In this document: piece after piece, positions 8,153-15,056 of the stretch | Layout: the number at the start of each line of letters is the position of its first letter | Numbering within the stretch: the first letter of the stretch is position 1 | Virus record (IMG/VR): IMGVR_UViG_3300000116_000251 | Span: 1-22,951 of that record | Source: a virus | Direction: 5' to 3' (one strand) | DNA: 22,951 nucleotides | The notes under the pieces: model-generated | Databases searched by the model: none | What the model saw: only the letters and a program-made list of their open reading frames with translations | What the model was told of the DNA's origin: nothing | Translations under genes and position numbers: made by a program

Positions 8153-8741
8153 CTATATACTCCACTGATGTAATGTCTTTGTGGGTTTTATGAACGCCTG
8201 TTAAAACCTTTGAAAGTGCTTTTCGATCATAACCGTTTTCTTCGCACCACTGTTTAACAGTTCTGTCGTACACTTCTTCAACCCTACCGCCTTTAAATGT
8301 AATTTTAAAAGCCCCTTTGTAATTGCCGTGTTTAGTCCCGGACATCTTACGGTAACTCTCAACCGGCCTGAAGAAACGCCTACCACCTATGTTCTGATTG
8401 TAACAGTCTTCTCGCTCAAGACACTCAAGCTCCATCTGCAACTTCTCTTCGGTGTAGTAAAGGTCTCTCTTGTTCTTACAGAGGTGGAGTATCTCAAAAG
8501 TAAAGGCGTCTTTGCCATGCTCTTCCATTGCTTCTGTCAGAGACGCACTGCTGCCAGTGTATTTTTTCCAAGTAGATGGTCTGTTCTTTTTACGACTGCC
8601 CTTCTTAAACTTCCAAAGGTGCTTGCAGCCTATGTAAAACTTTCCAGTCTCCCGGTGAGTGATGATGTAGACAAATCCTAGGTAATCTGCAACATTGAAC
8701 TCACCGGAAGTTTGGACATCCCAATGCCCGTAGTCAGACAC
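8145..8741 (-). CDS. GIY-YIG endonuclease with C-terminal DNA-binding region (homing endonuclease-like)
   Basis: The 198-residue protein starts at a GTG directly after the SSB stop (TAAGTG), with an AAGGCGAAGAG ribosome binding site in the end of the SSB gene. The GIY-YIG nuclease domain spans about residues 21-120: GFVY (22-25), FYIG (35-38), Lys/Arg-rich region, YTGSS (61-65), the metal-binding Glu around 98-99 and Asn115 in NQNIGG. Residues 141-195 match the C-terminal modules of phage homing endonucleases: a beta stretch, then a helix-turn-helix around WCEENGYDRKALSKVL, then GVHKTHK. It could be a free-standing homing endonuclease that entered the replication operon, or a nuclease now working in phage DNA metabolism. 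No intron or intein is seen in adjacent genes. Confidence 0.85.
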   Translation of the reverse strand: MSDYGHWDVQTSGEFNVADYLGFVYIITHRETGKFYIGCKHLWKFKKGSRKKNRPSTWKKYTGSSASLTEAMEEHGKDAFTFEILHLCKNKRDLYYTEEKLQMELECLEREDCYNQNIGGRRFFRPVESYRKMSGTKHGNYKGAFKITFKGGRVEEVYDRTVKQWCEENGYDRKALSKVLTGVHKTHKDITSVEYIDD

Positions 8742-9179
8742 TTAGAACTCTTCGCCTTCTGCGACTTCCTGGAAATCGTTAGGAGTTTCATCGTCGAACG
8801 CAGCGTTGGGTGACTTGTATTCCACAGTATTGGTAAACTTAACACCTGCGATAAAGGTTGTAACACCCTCTCCAAACTTGTTGTTATATGGGCGCTGGGT
8901 TACCTTAACAACACCAGTGGTCCCCTCACCAAGCATCTTAGGACCGTCGTATTCTGAGCCATCCTTATTGTACAAGTCTGGCTGGTAGTTGCTCTTTAAC
9001 TGTACATAGGCCATGCCGTTGAACTTGTTGTCATCCTGTTTCACAGGCAGTTTAAGCTGCTTTGCCTTCTTAACCTGATCTCCCTCAAGTGCAACAGCGC
9101 ACGAATAGCGGTCGAACTTGTCCTTCTGGTCGAACAAGTATGTGTAGTACAGGTTACCTTCGATGTATGCATCTGCCAT
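8742..9179 (-). CDS. single-stranded DNA-binding protein, T7 gp2.5-like
   Basis: I choose the ATG at 9179 (145 residues) because it follows the polymerase stop at once, has GGAGTGAG upstream, and its MADAYIEG start matches gp2.5-like proteins. The longer frame from 9221 would overlap the polymerase by 41 bases. The body alternates beta-type segments as in an OB fold. The C-terminus is acidic and ends in EGEEF, with Phe as the last residue, the hallmark of gp2.5, whose acidic tail docks on the polymerase and helicase. It would coat single-stranded DNA at the fork. Its place directly after PolA supports the call. Confidence 0.8.
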   Translation of the reverse strand: MADAYIEGNLYYTYLFDQKDKFDRYSCAVALEGDQVKKAKQLKLPVKQDDNKFNGMAYVQLKSNYQPDLYNKDGSEYDGPKMLGEGTTGVVKVTQRPYNNKFGEGVTTFIAGVKFTNTVEYKSPNAAFDDETPNDFQEVAEGEEF

Positions 9180-9180
9180 G

Positions 9181-10812
9181 TTAGTGAATCTCACTCCAAT
9201 TGTTTCCGATTTGTACGTCACAGTCTAACTTACAACGTAAATTATACTCTTGATTGACCTGTGATATAGCTATTTTAACACAGTCAGACACAGAGTCAAT
9301 ACTTTCTTTTCCACACTCTATAACCATCTCGTCGTGTACCATTGCTACCAGTTTTGCCCCGGTTTTCCGGGCTTTCATGGTAGCAGCGGTATTCATAAAC
9401 CACTTCTTCATAAGCACAGCGGAAGAGCCTTGAATGAGCGTATTGATGCTTGCGTGTGGATGTCTCACCACTAGTTGTCGGCCATCTATTGCTCTCAAGC
9501 GCCCTTCCGTTGTACCCTTGTGCACTACTGCTTCTCGTAGTCTAGAGAACGACGGCAGGTTAGACAAGAAACGTTCTCGTAGAGCCTTGCCGTCCTTGGC
9601 AGTGCCGTTAACTACCGAACCAATCTTGGCATCACCGGCACCATAGAGCAGAGCGTAGATGAATGTCTTCGCCTGATCTCTGGTGTCTAGTCCGGCCATG
9701 TTCTGATTAGCGGTATGTATATCTCCATCCAGGATTTCCGCAGTGTAATCTGCATCATCCATGTAGTGCGCCAGTACTCGCAACTCTAGCCCAGCAGCGT
9801 CAGTGTCTATCAGGACGTTACCGTAATCTGACTTCCACATCTGTCTACATTCTAGGCCAAACGGTTTACGTAGGGAAGGTATCTGTTGCAGGTTAGGGTT
9901 GATACAGGACATACGGTTGGTAATAGCCCCCAGCGTCCTGTACTGGCAGTGTACGCGATCCTCTTCTCCGCAGGACTTCAACCACGAGTCAATCATGGCG
10001 GTACGCTTCTGTAGCATGAAGTACCGAGCCAGTATCTGAGCCTCTGGTATATCACAGTCTTCCAGGGTGCTCTCATCTACCTTGGGCTGCCCTGTAGGTG
10101 TGAACTGCTGTGGCTTCCACCCCTTCTCAATGAGCCTCTCTCCAATCTGCTTACGACTGGCTGGGTTGAACGGCTTCAGCTTAGTCTTGGTCTTCAACTG
10201 GATCACCTCTGGTTCAAAGGTGTCCTGCATCTGCACTACTATTTCTTCCTGTTCCAATAGAAGTTTTGAGTACACCTTATGCGCCAGTTTTTTGTCAAAG
10301 GCAAATCCGTTTTCTTCAACGTGAGAAGCCAACCGCTGCATACGGTGTTCGTCCGTGATTGCTTTCTCTGAAAAATCTTTGGTCTCTTCACAAACTATCC
10401 CATACACCTTGGCACAGAGGAGAACGTCCTGCTCACAGTAGGCTATCATCTCATCTGTAAGCTGTTCCCACGATTCCTCATAGGAACCCTTATGGAAACC
10501 TAGACGTTCTCCCCATGCCTTCAAGCCGTGGCCCTTATCCCTGTCGGGCTTTGCCATGCGAGACAGGATCAGGCTGTCCGTCTGCTTGGCAACAGGAACC
10601 TTAACTCCCCATAGTTTACGCAACGCAGGAAAGTCAAAGGTCAAGCCATTGTGAGCAACAATCTTGTCAAAACTGTTAAAGTACTCGCGTACTCCCACAG
10701 GATTTAGGAACGTCTTGACAATGTTGTTGTCCACATCGAGCGTGACCAGGCAATGGATACGGTTGTAATCCAGCCCGTCAGTCTCAATGTCTATCACAAG
10801 AGTGTTTAGCAA
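9181..10812 (-). CDS. polA: family A DNA polymerase, T7 gp5-like, with 3'-5' exonuclease
   Basis: The 543-residue replicative polymerase begins at TTG (10812), which overlaps the ThyX stop by 7 bases and has GGAGAG at ideal spacing. Exonuclease motifs: DIETDG (Asp8, Glu10), AHNGLTFDF (Asp60), YCEQDV (Asp129). Polymerase motif A: TDAAGLELR (Asp338). Motif B: RDQAKTFIY (Arg378, Lys382, Tyr386 at the position equivalent to E. coli Pol I Phe762, as in T7). Motif C: VHDE (Asp494, Glu495). The exonuclease appears intact. The distance from the N-terminus to motif A is about 137 residues shorter than in T7 gp5, consistent with lack of the thioredoxin-binding loop. Processivity must come from elsewhere or be lower. 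Confidence 0.95.
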   Translation of the reverse strand: MLNTLVIDIETDGLDYNRIHCLVTLDVDNNIVKTFLNPVGVREYFNSFDKIVAHNGLTFDFPALRKLWGVKVPVAKQTDSLILSRMAKPDRDKGHGLKAWGERLGFHKGSYEESWEQLTDEMIAYCEQDVLLCAKVYGIVCEETKDFSEKAITDEHRMQRLASHVEENGFAFDKKLAHKVYSKLLLEQEEIVVQMQDTFEPEVIQLKTKTKLKPFNPASRKQIGERLIEKGWKPQQFTPTGQPKVDESTLEDCDIPEAQILARYFMLQKRTAMIDSWLKSCGEEDRVHCQYRTLGAITNRMSCINPNLQQIPSLRKPFGLECRQMWKSDYGNVLIDTDAAGLELRVLAHYMDDADYTAEILDGDIHTANQNMAGLDTRDQAKTFIYALLYGAGDAKIGSVVNGTAKDGKALRERFLSNLPSFSRLREAVVHKGTTEGRLRAIDGRQLVVRHPHASINTLIQGSSAVLMKKWFMNTAATMKARKTGAKLVAMVHDEMVIECGKESIDSVSDCVKIAISQVNQEYNLRCKLDCDVQIGNNWSEIH

Positions 10813-11435
10813 TTCAGTTCTCTCCAGCTTACTGGAAACAGTTTACCACAATGATCTGAGATTGCAAGAGCTACTTCACGGGTTTCTTCTTGGGCAGTCT
10901 CTTCCAGCCTGAGCTTGCACACTCTAGAGAAAGCAGCCACTGATCCGGTCCAGTACCATTCGGTATAGGTAGACTGGGGCAGGACTGCTCTGGCTTGCTC
11001 CTCACATACCTTGAGTTTAAGCAGTCTATTATACGCATCGATAGAGTGCGAGATAGCTGAAGCATAGATATCCTCCACGATACCTTGGGAGACCACACCA
11101 AAGCTTTCGGAGCCTTGTTTCTTATCCTCACTCTCCTGCCTCCACATGTTTGATATCCAGGCTTGCGGCTTGTCAGAGACATAGCGTCTGCTAATCTCGT
11201 TCCAGACAAGTCCGACTTGGTGCTTGGAAAGTTGTCTGGCTACAAAGATGGGAGCCTTAATGTGCAGGGTGATGCTGGTGTGTCCAAAGGGTGTCCAGTG
11301 GTTGTGCTTGGCTAGAAACCCGATCAGCTTCTCATCCTTGGTGTCAAGAGTATCACTCATCTTACCAAAGCTGACCCTGGCGGCGTTAACCACTGACAAG
11401 TCTGAACCCATGTGATCAATTAGTTCTACTTCCAT
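10806..11435 (-). CDS. thyX: flavin-dependent thymidylate synthase ThyX
   Basis: A 209-residue protein that makes dTMP from dUMP using FAD, NADPH and methylene-tetrahydrofolate. Its signature region reads ARQLSKHQVG (66-75) followed by NEISRRY (79-85). This aligns with the ThyX motif RHRxxSxNExSxRY, with KHQ where bacterial enzymes usually have RHR. Asn79, Glu80, Ser82, Arg83/84 and Tyr85 are present, and HNHWTPFGH (44-52) is the usual upstream His-rich segment. The length fits the family. It is placed between a tiny basic gene (TAATG overlap) and the polymerase, so dTMP supply is co-expressed with replication. Confidence 0.93.
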   Translation of the reverse strand: MEVELIDHMGSDLSVVNAARVSFGKMSDTLDTKDEKLIGFLAKHNHWTPFGHTSITLHIKAPIFVARQLSKHQVGLVWNEISRRYVSDKPQAWISNMWRQESEDKKQGSESFGVVSQGIVEDIYASAISHSIDAYNRLLKLKVCEEQARAVLPQSTYTEWYWTGSVAAFSRVCKLRLEETAQEETREVALAISDHCGKLFPVSWRELNC

Positions 11436-11587
11436 TAGCCTTGACCTCTCTTCCTTGACAGCGATCCTGCATCTGGGGAACGCTTGTTCAGACGTTTGGT
11501 ATGGTTACGTGGGGCAAGTTTACCTCTGCGCCTTGTCTTTGGTACTGGGGTATAGGTGTTAGCTCCCTGATTACTTTTCTTTGCCAT
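11435..11587 (-). CDS. tiny basic conserved phage protein
   Basis: A 50-residue gene lies between the helicase stop and ThyX. It has an excellent ribosome binding site (AGGAG, 7 bases ahead of the ATG at 11587) and ends in a TAATG overlap with thyX. It begins MAKKSNQGANTYTPVPK and is very rich in Lys, Arg, Asn and Gly with no hydrophobic core, so it is probably disordered and may bind nucleic acid. I recall similar KK-x-NTYTPVPK proteins in other marine phages next to nucleotide-metabolism genes, without a function. Confidence 0.72.
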   Translation of the reverse strand: MAKKSNQGANTYTPVPKTRRRGKLAPRNHTKRLNKRSPDAGSLSRKRGQG

Positions 11588-11588
11588 C

Positions 11589-13220
11589 TTAGAACTCCTG
11601 TTCGATGGTTGTCATGCGTCCTGTCTTCTTATCGTAGAACAGTCTACCAGCTAGTCCTACGTCGCCTGTGTAGCGGCACTTGAGTACCCGTAGCGTCGTT
11701 GTGTTGCTGACCACTGGGTCGTCGCTTTGCGTGTCACGCTCCAGAGCTACGACCGTGTCACTGATCTGGGCAATGCCATGTGATCCGCGAAGGTGTCCTA
11801 GGTTTATCTCCACGCCTTCTTCATGTGATCTATCAGAACCAAGGCGGCGCAGGTGAGTGACAAGGTGCAGAGTGCATCCGGTCTCTTCGGTCAACTGGCG
11901 CAGCAGTGTCATGGTGCGGTCAATGGCCTTCCGTTCGTCCATGATCTCAAGTCCTGAAACCAGGATGCTAAGATGGTCAATGAAGATCACCTTGCAGTCC
12001 AGTCCCTGTACCATGAAACGTACGCGAGACAGCAAGTCGTCGGTGTTCATGCTACCGAAATGGTCGTACAAGTAAACACGCCCTGTTCCTAAAGTATTCG
12101 CAAAGTGTTCTTTGACCTTTTCTTTAGGATACTTGTTGAATACTTCGTTAAGATGTAGTGGCAGGTTGGCTTCAACAGCTAAGATACCGCGTCTGGTGCG
12201 GTCCACGCTCTCTTCAAGGGCGATGATGCCAATGTTCAGGTCGGTGTTCTTGATGTAGTAGTGCTGCAACTCCCGCAGGATGCTTGACTTACCTACGCCT
12301 GTACCAGCAGCCCATGTGACGATCTCTCTGCCACGGGTGCCAAGTGTCTTCTCCTGTAGGCCGGGGAAGGGGAAAGCCAGGCTCTTGATGTTCTGCTCGT
12401 CCCACAGGCGGTCAAAGTTGTCAGCACCGTTGTGGATACCAGAGGGGGTATATGAATACGTGTCTTTCAGATGCGCCAAGAATTCATTGCCTAGACCACG
12501 CTTGGTATACTCACAGGCGTCCTTGTGCTCAAGGTTGACAACGTAGGCTTTGCCGGGAGACAACAACTTGGCACACTTCTCTGCTGCACTGAGGCCCGGT
12601 GTGTCACTGTCGAAGCAGATGAACACTCGTTCGTAGCGTTCGAGCAATTCTAGGTTCTTCTTGAAGTCACGCTCCGCACTGGCTGCACCGCTCTTGATAC
12701 TCAGGACTGGCACCAGAGTGCTCTTGGGACTGTCGCTGACCTTGGTGGAGCCTAGCGGGATACGGTTAGCCATCTGGAACGCTGCCAGTGCGTCAGCCTC
12801 ACCCTCAGTGATGATGATCGTCTTGGAGCGTTGCGGAGCAGCCTTGCCCAAAGTGTGTGAACCAAACAGTTCGCACTTGGTAAAGTCGCCTTCGGTCTTG
12901 TGAGCCTTGCCGGGCATACGAACCTTGCTGGCTTTCTGCACGCCATCTACAAAGTACGGAAAGTAAACCATAGACCCATTGTCGGAGACCTTTACCTCAT
13001 AGAACTCAGAGACAGCACCGCCGATCTTACGGTCTTGCCAGAGTGTGTCCTGTTCTGGCTTCTTATAGTCCTCAATGTTGGACACGTTTATGTTCTCCAT
13101 TCGGTGTTGATTACAGCTAAAGCAATATGTGTGACCGTCGTCGTATTCAGCCAGTGCATCGCTAGACCCACAATCTTCGCACGGCTGGTGCGTCTTGCTG
13201 ATCTGTGAAGTGGTTTCCAT
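11589..13220 (-). CDS. primase-helicase, T7 gp4-like
   Basis: This 543-residue bifunctional protein has an N-terminal zinc-binding domain (Cys14, Cys17, Cys33, Cys36), a TOPRIM primase core (ITEGEAD with Glu139; CFDSD with Asp204 and Asp206), and a DnaB-type RecA-fold helicase. Walker A is GTGVGKSS (306-313, Lys311), Walker B is VIFIDH (Asp415), and a helicase Arg/Gly motif lies near LGHLRGSHG. The C-terminus is EQEF with terminal Phe, like the acidic tail of T7 gp4 that contacts the polymerase. It primes lagging-strand synthesis and unwinds the fork. Both the zinc finger and TOPRIM are intact, so it should make its own primers. It overlaps the preceding gene in TAATG. Confidence 0.94.
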   Translation of the reverse strand: METTSQISKTHQPCEDCGSSDALAEYDDGHTYCFSCNQHRMENINVSNIEDYKKPEQDTLWQDRKIGGAVSEFYEVKVSDNGSMVYFPYFVDGVQKASKVRMPGKAHKTEGDFTKCELFGSHTLGKAAPQRSKTIIITEGEADALAAFQMANRIPLGSTKVSDSPKSTLVPVLSIKSGAASAERDFKKNLELLERYERVFICFDSDTPGLSAAEKCAKLLSPGKAYVVNLEHKDACEYTKRGLGNEFLAHLKDTYSYTPSGIHNGADNFDRLWDEQNIKSLAFPFPGLQEKTLGTRGREIVTWAAGTGVGKSSILRELQHYYIKNTDLNIGIIALEESVDRTRRGILAVEANLPLHLNEVFNKYPKEKVKEHFANTLGTGRVYLYDHFGSMNTDDLLSRVRFMVQGLDCKVIFIDHLSILVSGLEIMDERKAIDRTMTLLRQLTEETGCTLHLVTHLRRLGSDRSHEEGVEINLGHLRGSHGIAQISDTVVALERDTQSDDPVVSNTTTLRVLKCRYTGDVGLAGRLFYDKKTGRMTTIEQEF

Positions 13221-13507
13221 TATCGTGCGTACTCCTTATCCATCTCCGCTGCCAAAGCCGCATATCCACAAATATCCACGTAGCAATCGTCGGTCCCTGA
13301 GTGCATGAGCCTGGCCACCTTGAGTAAAATCATCATATGGGCAACGTCCATGGGTGTCAACTGAACCTGCACCCCTGTCTTAGCTGACAAGTAACGAGAC
13401 CACAGGCTGGCAATACGGTTGTGGTTCTCATAGGCAGACCCATAATCTGTAGCACGCTCACCGTTAACAAGCTCCTTGGCGGTATCTAGGCATTCGTCCC
13501 TCTGCAT
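13220..13507 (-). CDS. DUF6378-like phage protein
   Basis: A 95-residue all-helical protein. The pattern GERATDYGSAYENHNRIASLW in two parts (NGERATDYG; NHNRIASLW), then PMDVAHMMILLKVARL and a final YVDICGYAALAAE segment, matches the DUF6378 family found in many phages. The layout of conserved Glu, Asp and Asn in helices is reminiscent of all-alpha NTP pyrophosphatase-like (MazG-type) proteins, but the metal-binding motif is not clear, so I do not assign an enzyme. Its stop overlaps the helicase start, pointing to a replication-linked role. Confidence 0.75.
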   Translation of the reverse strand: MQRDECLDTAKELVNGERATDYGSAYENHNRIASLWSRYLSAKTGVQVQLTPMDVAHMMILLKVARLMHSGTDDCYVDICGYAALAAEMDKEYAR

Positions 13508-13543
13508 CAGTTGTCATCCCTTCGTGGTTGTTTAAGGTTACGC

Positions 13544-13726
13544 TCAATCTTGATCGCTGATCCCAGCAGTATTGCCAACAGTTGTGATAATATCATCTAC
13601 CTTATCCTCTCTGTGAGCTAATGGGTCAACGTGGCCCAGAGCGTCTTTAACATGCCAATTGCATACCGTACAAATGTCGTCTGCACTCAATACCGGCAGC
13701 GGTACATCACATATCGCGCACCTCAT
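13544..13726 (-). CDS. small zinc-ribbon protein
   Basis: A 60-residue protein with Cys3, Cys6, Cys19 and Cys22 (CxxC...CxxC), which should bind zinc, followed by a short acidic helical tail. GGAG lies 9 bases ahead of the ATG at 13726. The start is two bases after the stop of the upstream membrane-protein gene. A 36-base gap separates it from the DUF6378-like gene. Function unknown; small zinc ribbons of phages often bind host transcription or replication proteins. Confidence 0.65.
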   Translation of the reverse strand: MRCAICDVPLPVLSADDICTVCNWHVKDALGHVDPLAHREDKVDDIITTVGNTAGISDQD

Positions 13727-13727
13727 G

Positions 13728-13922
13728 TTAAATACTCCACAGGTTCATTTTGTACCCGTTGTGAACAATTATGAAAAAACACGTCACAATGTGCAAGACA
13801 ACCCACACTGTTCTGATTATGGCAACTCTATCGGCCCGAAGGTCATCTTGGAACGCCTTCTGACCGATAGACTTGCACCAGTAATGCCACGCCTTACGCA
13901 ACATAGCGCCGATTGTACTCAT
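13728..13922 (-). CDS. small single-helix membrane protein
   Basis: A 64-residue protein with a basic N-terminal half (about 1-35) and one transmembrane segment (about residues 36-55, rich in Ile, Val, Phe) that ends with Asn-Gly-Tyr-Lys. AGGG sits about 8 bases upstream of the ATG at 13922. It overlaps the end of the HTH gene by 29 bases. I do not recognise a family. The topology suggests a cytoplasmic N-terminus anchored in the inner membrane, perhaps a host-interaction or superinfection protein. Confidence 0.5.
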   Translation of the reverse strand: MSTIGAMLRKAWHYWCKSIGQKAFQDDLRADRVAIIRTVWVVLHIVTCFFIIVHNGYKMNLWSI

Positions 13923-14148
13923 CGACTAGACCCTGCACCAATTCGTCATACTTCATCACATAGGATGCATAGGTGCGACCTTGCCCGTCCGACTTGATCA
14001 GGGTCTCAATTGGATACCCGTCGTTCTTCAACTCGTGAATGCGACTGGCCAGGCGGTAACACCCGAACAAACCGATGGCCTTCAGGGGAGACAAACTCTT
14101 CCTGCTCATGAGGTGTTTGAGGATTTTCTGGTTCTGGCTCATTTTCAT
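13894..14148 (-). CDS. helix-turn-helix protein, HTH_39-like
   Basis: An 84-residue protein. Residues 7-50 form a winged-helix-like HTH: KILKHLMSRKSLSPLKAI, then LFGCYRLASRIHELKNDGYPI, a pattern I recognise from the HTH_39 domain of many phage proteins. The C-terminal part is helical. AAAGGA stands 8-9 bases before the ATG at 14148, which overlaps the preceding gene by 4 bases. As the second gene from the leftward promoter it is a natural candidate for a DNA-binding regulator of this operon, or for a protein binding the repeats at 16.5 kb; neither is shown. Confidence 0.75.
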   Translation of the reverse strand: MKMSQNQKILKHLMSRKSLSPLKAIGLFGCYRLASRIHELKNDGYPIETLIKSDGQGRTYASYVMKYDELVQGLVDEYNRRYVA

Positions 14149-14336
14149 ATCTTGTTTCCTTTCAGATCATTGATGAAATCAACGTAGTCCTCGTGGACAC
14201 TGTAGAACTCTAGCACTCTTTTCATGGCTTTTAGAAGCTTCTTGTCCTCCACGTAGCCACTCCTGATAAACTTCTTGAGAGAAGTGCAGACAATGTCGTC
14301 CAAGCTCTCCTCTGCTATGTCTAGTTCGATGTTCAT
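14145..14336 (-). CDS. small acidic phage protein, first gene of the leftward operon
   Basis: A 63-residue protein starting MNIELDI, acidic in the first 15 residues and helical throughout, with a DDIVCTSLKKFI segment and a C-terminal YVDFINDLK. I recall similar small acidic proteins (the SLK-type pattern after an acidic start) in many phages, with no known function. The leader reads AGGGAAAATC before the ATG. It is about 75 bases downstream of the expected start site of the consensus promoter and so should be among the most strongly expressed early products. Confidence 0.68.
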   Translation of the reverse strand: MNIELDIAEESLDDIVCTSLKKFIRSGYVEDKKLLKAMKRVLEFYSVHEDYVDFINDLKGNKI

Positions 14337-14351
14337 GATTTTCCCTAAGTG

Positions 14352-14363
14352 AACAATATTGTT
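14352..14363. promoter_or_regulatory. second operator-like palindrome in the early leader
   Basis: A second exact copy of AACAATATTGTT lies 51 bases downstream of the first in the direction of transcription, between the promoter and the first gene. Two identical perfect palindromes within 62 bases suggest a paired operator. Confidence 0.45.
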
Positions 14364-14402
14364 ACCAAGTGTAATTAATCTCTATTGTGTTCTCAATTGT
14401 GT

Positions 14403-14414
14403 AACAATATTGTT
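14403..14414. promoter_or_regulatory. operator-like palindrome at the leftward promoter start site
   Basis: AACAATATTGTT is a perfect 12-base palindrome one base downstream of the -10 box, over the predicted start site. A protein bound here would block the leftward promoter. The core ACAATATTGT is shared with the palindrome at 14352-14363 and that at 16449-16466. Confidence 0.5.
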
Positions 14415-14415
14415 G

Positions 14416-14443
14416 ATTATACAGGACATAGAATTCCTGTCAA
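14416..14443 (-). promoter_or_regulatory. consensus sigma70 promoter for the leftward early operon
   Basis: On the minus strand a perfect TTGACA (14443-14438) and a perfect TATAAT (14421-14416) are separated by 16 bases. Transcription should start near 14408-14410 and run into the 63-residue gene and the whole replication operon. The -35 box begins one base after the stop codon of the upstream 77-residue gene. Confidence 0.85.
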
Positions 14444-14444
14444 G

Positions 14445-14678
14445 CTAATTTATCGAAAAAAATTCATCCTCTGTGTACATGATGTATTCTTCATCCTCAC
14501 CTTGGCTGAGATAGTCTTTCAGACCCTCCGCTGCCTCTATGAGATAGTGCAGCGACGATGCTTTACCGTTTATGTCTGCCAATTCCTGGTAAAATTGTAC
14601 GGTCTCTGTCTTTAGACCTCGATTTACCAGCGTGAACCACACGTTCATCTCGTCCAGATCGTCCATCTTGATGCTCAT
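14445..14678 (-). CDS. small acidic protein, unknown
   Basis: A 77-residue, strongly acidic, helical protein (Asp/Glu-rich at both ends, notably GEDEEYIMYTEDEF). Its ATG at 14678 overlaps the stop of the preceding zinc-ribbon gene in ATGA, a sign of translational coupling. It ends just before the -35 box of the leftward promoter. Small acidic phage proteins can mimic DNA or bind host proteins, but nothing here identifies a target. Confidence 0.55.
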   Translation of the reverse strand: MSIKMDDLDEMNVWFTLVNRGLKTETVQFYQELADINGKASSLHYLIEAAEGLKDYLSQGEDEEYIMYTEDEFFSIN

Positions 14679-14830
14679 TCTCCATAAATCTCCGTTAGTT
14701 TCTCTTCGTGTGTCGTTACATCATAGTTGTAGTGTGTCTCCCTGTTGCAACCTTGGCAATAGTAGTGGTCGAAATAGTCTATCGTTATGATATATTCTAA
14801 TGGCGTCTGGCAACGTGTGCAGTTTCTCAT
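14675..14830 (-). CDS. tiny zinc-ribbon protein
   Basis: A 51-residue frame with Cys4, Cys7, Cys25 and Cys28 (CxxC...CxxC) and many Tyr, His, Thr and Glu in the rest. AAGGA stands about 8 bases before the ATG at 14830, and the end is coupled to the next gene through ATGA. The regular Cys pairs, the good ribosome binding site and the coupling make it a credible gene despite its size. Function unknown. Confidence 0.62.
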   Translation of the reverse strand: MRNCTRCQTPLEYIITIDYFDHYYCQGCNRETHYNYDVTTHEEKLTEIYGE

Positions 14831-14832
14831 AG

Positions 14833-14940
14833 CTAATCCTTAAAGTTTCGACAAATCCATACGAACATCATCACGACTACGAATGATGCAATGCCCAGTG
14901 ATAGGGCCTTTAACACAATTGCAAGCGTGTTTGGTTCCAT
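14833..14940 (-). CDS. tiny single-helix membrane peptide
   Basis: A 35-residue frame with AGGAGGG at ideal spacing before the ATG at 14940, the strongest ribosome binding site in this cluster. Residues 6-30 are one continuous hydrophobic helix, with Cys-Arg and Lys-Asp at the C-terminal end. It starts one base after the stop of the preceding zinc-ribbon gene and ends two bases before the next ATG. Likely an inner-membrane peptide; no family recognised. Confidence 0.55.
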   Translation of the reverse strand: MEPNTLAIVLKALSLGIASFVVVMMFVWICRNFKD

Positions 14941-14941
14941 C

Positions 14942-15055
14942 TTACGCCCTCCTATACTTCACAATCCAACAGACGGCACACAATAGCCGCCCTTTCTCCC
15001 GTATTGTTGCAGTTTTGAAACAATGGTGGCACAGGGGGTTCCTACTGTCGTGCAT
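14942..15055 (-). CDS. tiny zinc-ribbon protein
   Basis: A 37-residue protein with CxxC at 9-12 and CxxC at 26-29, then a basic end. I prefer the ATG at 15055, because GGAAGG lies 9 bases upstream. An in-frame ATG at 15064 would give 40 residues but sits right against that ribosome binding site. Its 3' end carries the ribosome binding site of the next gene. It overlaps or abuts the 29-residue peptide gene. Function unknown. Confidence 0.5.
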   Translation of the reverse strand: MHDSRNPLCHHCFKTATIREKGRLLCAVCWIVKYRRA

Positions 15056-15056
15056 G

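Noticed and set aside
9180-9221. Longer SSB start at 9221
   Set aside because: It would overlap the polymerase by 41 bases and adds residues not typical for the family; the ATG at 9179 fits better.
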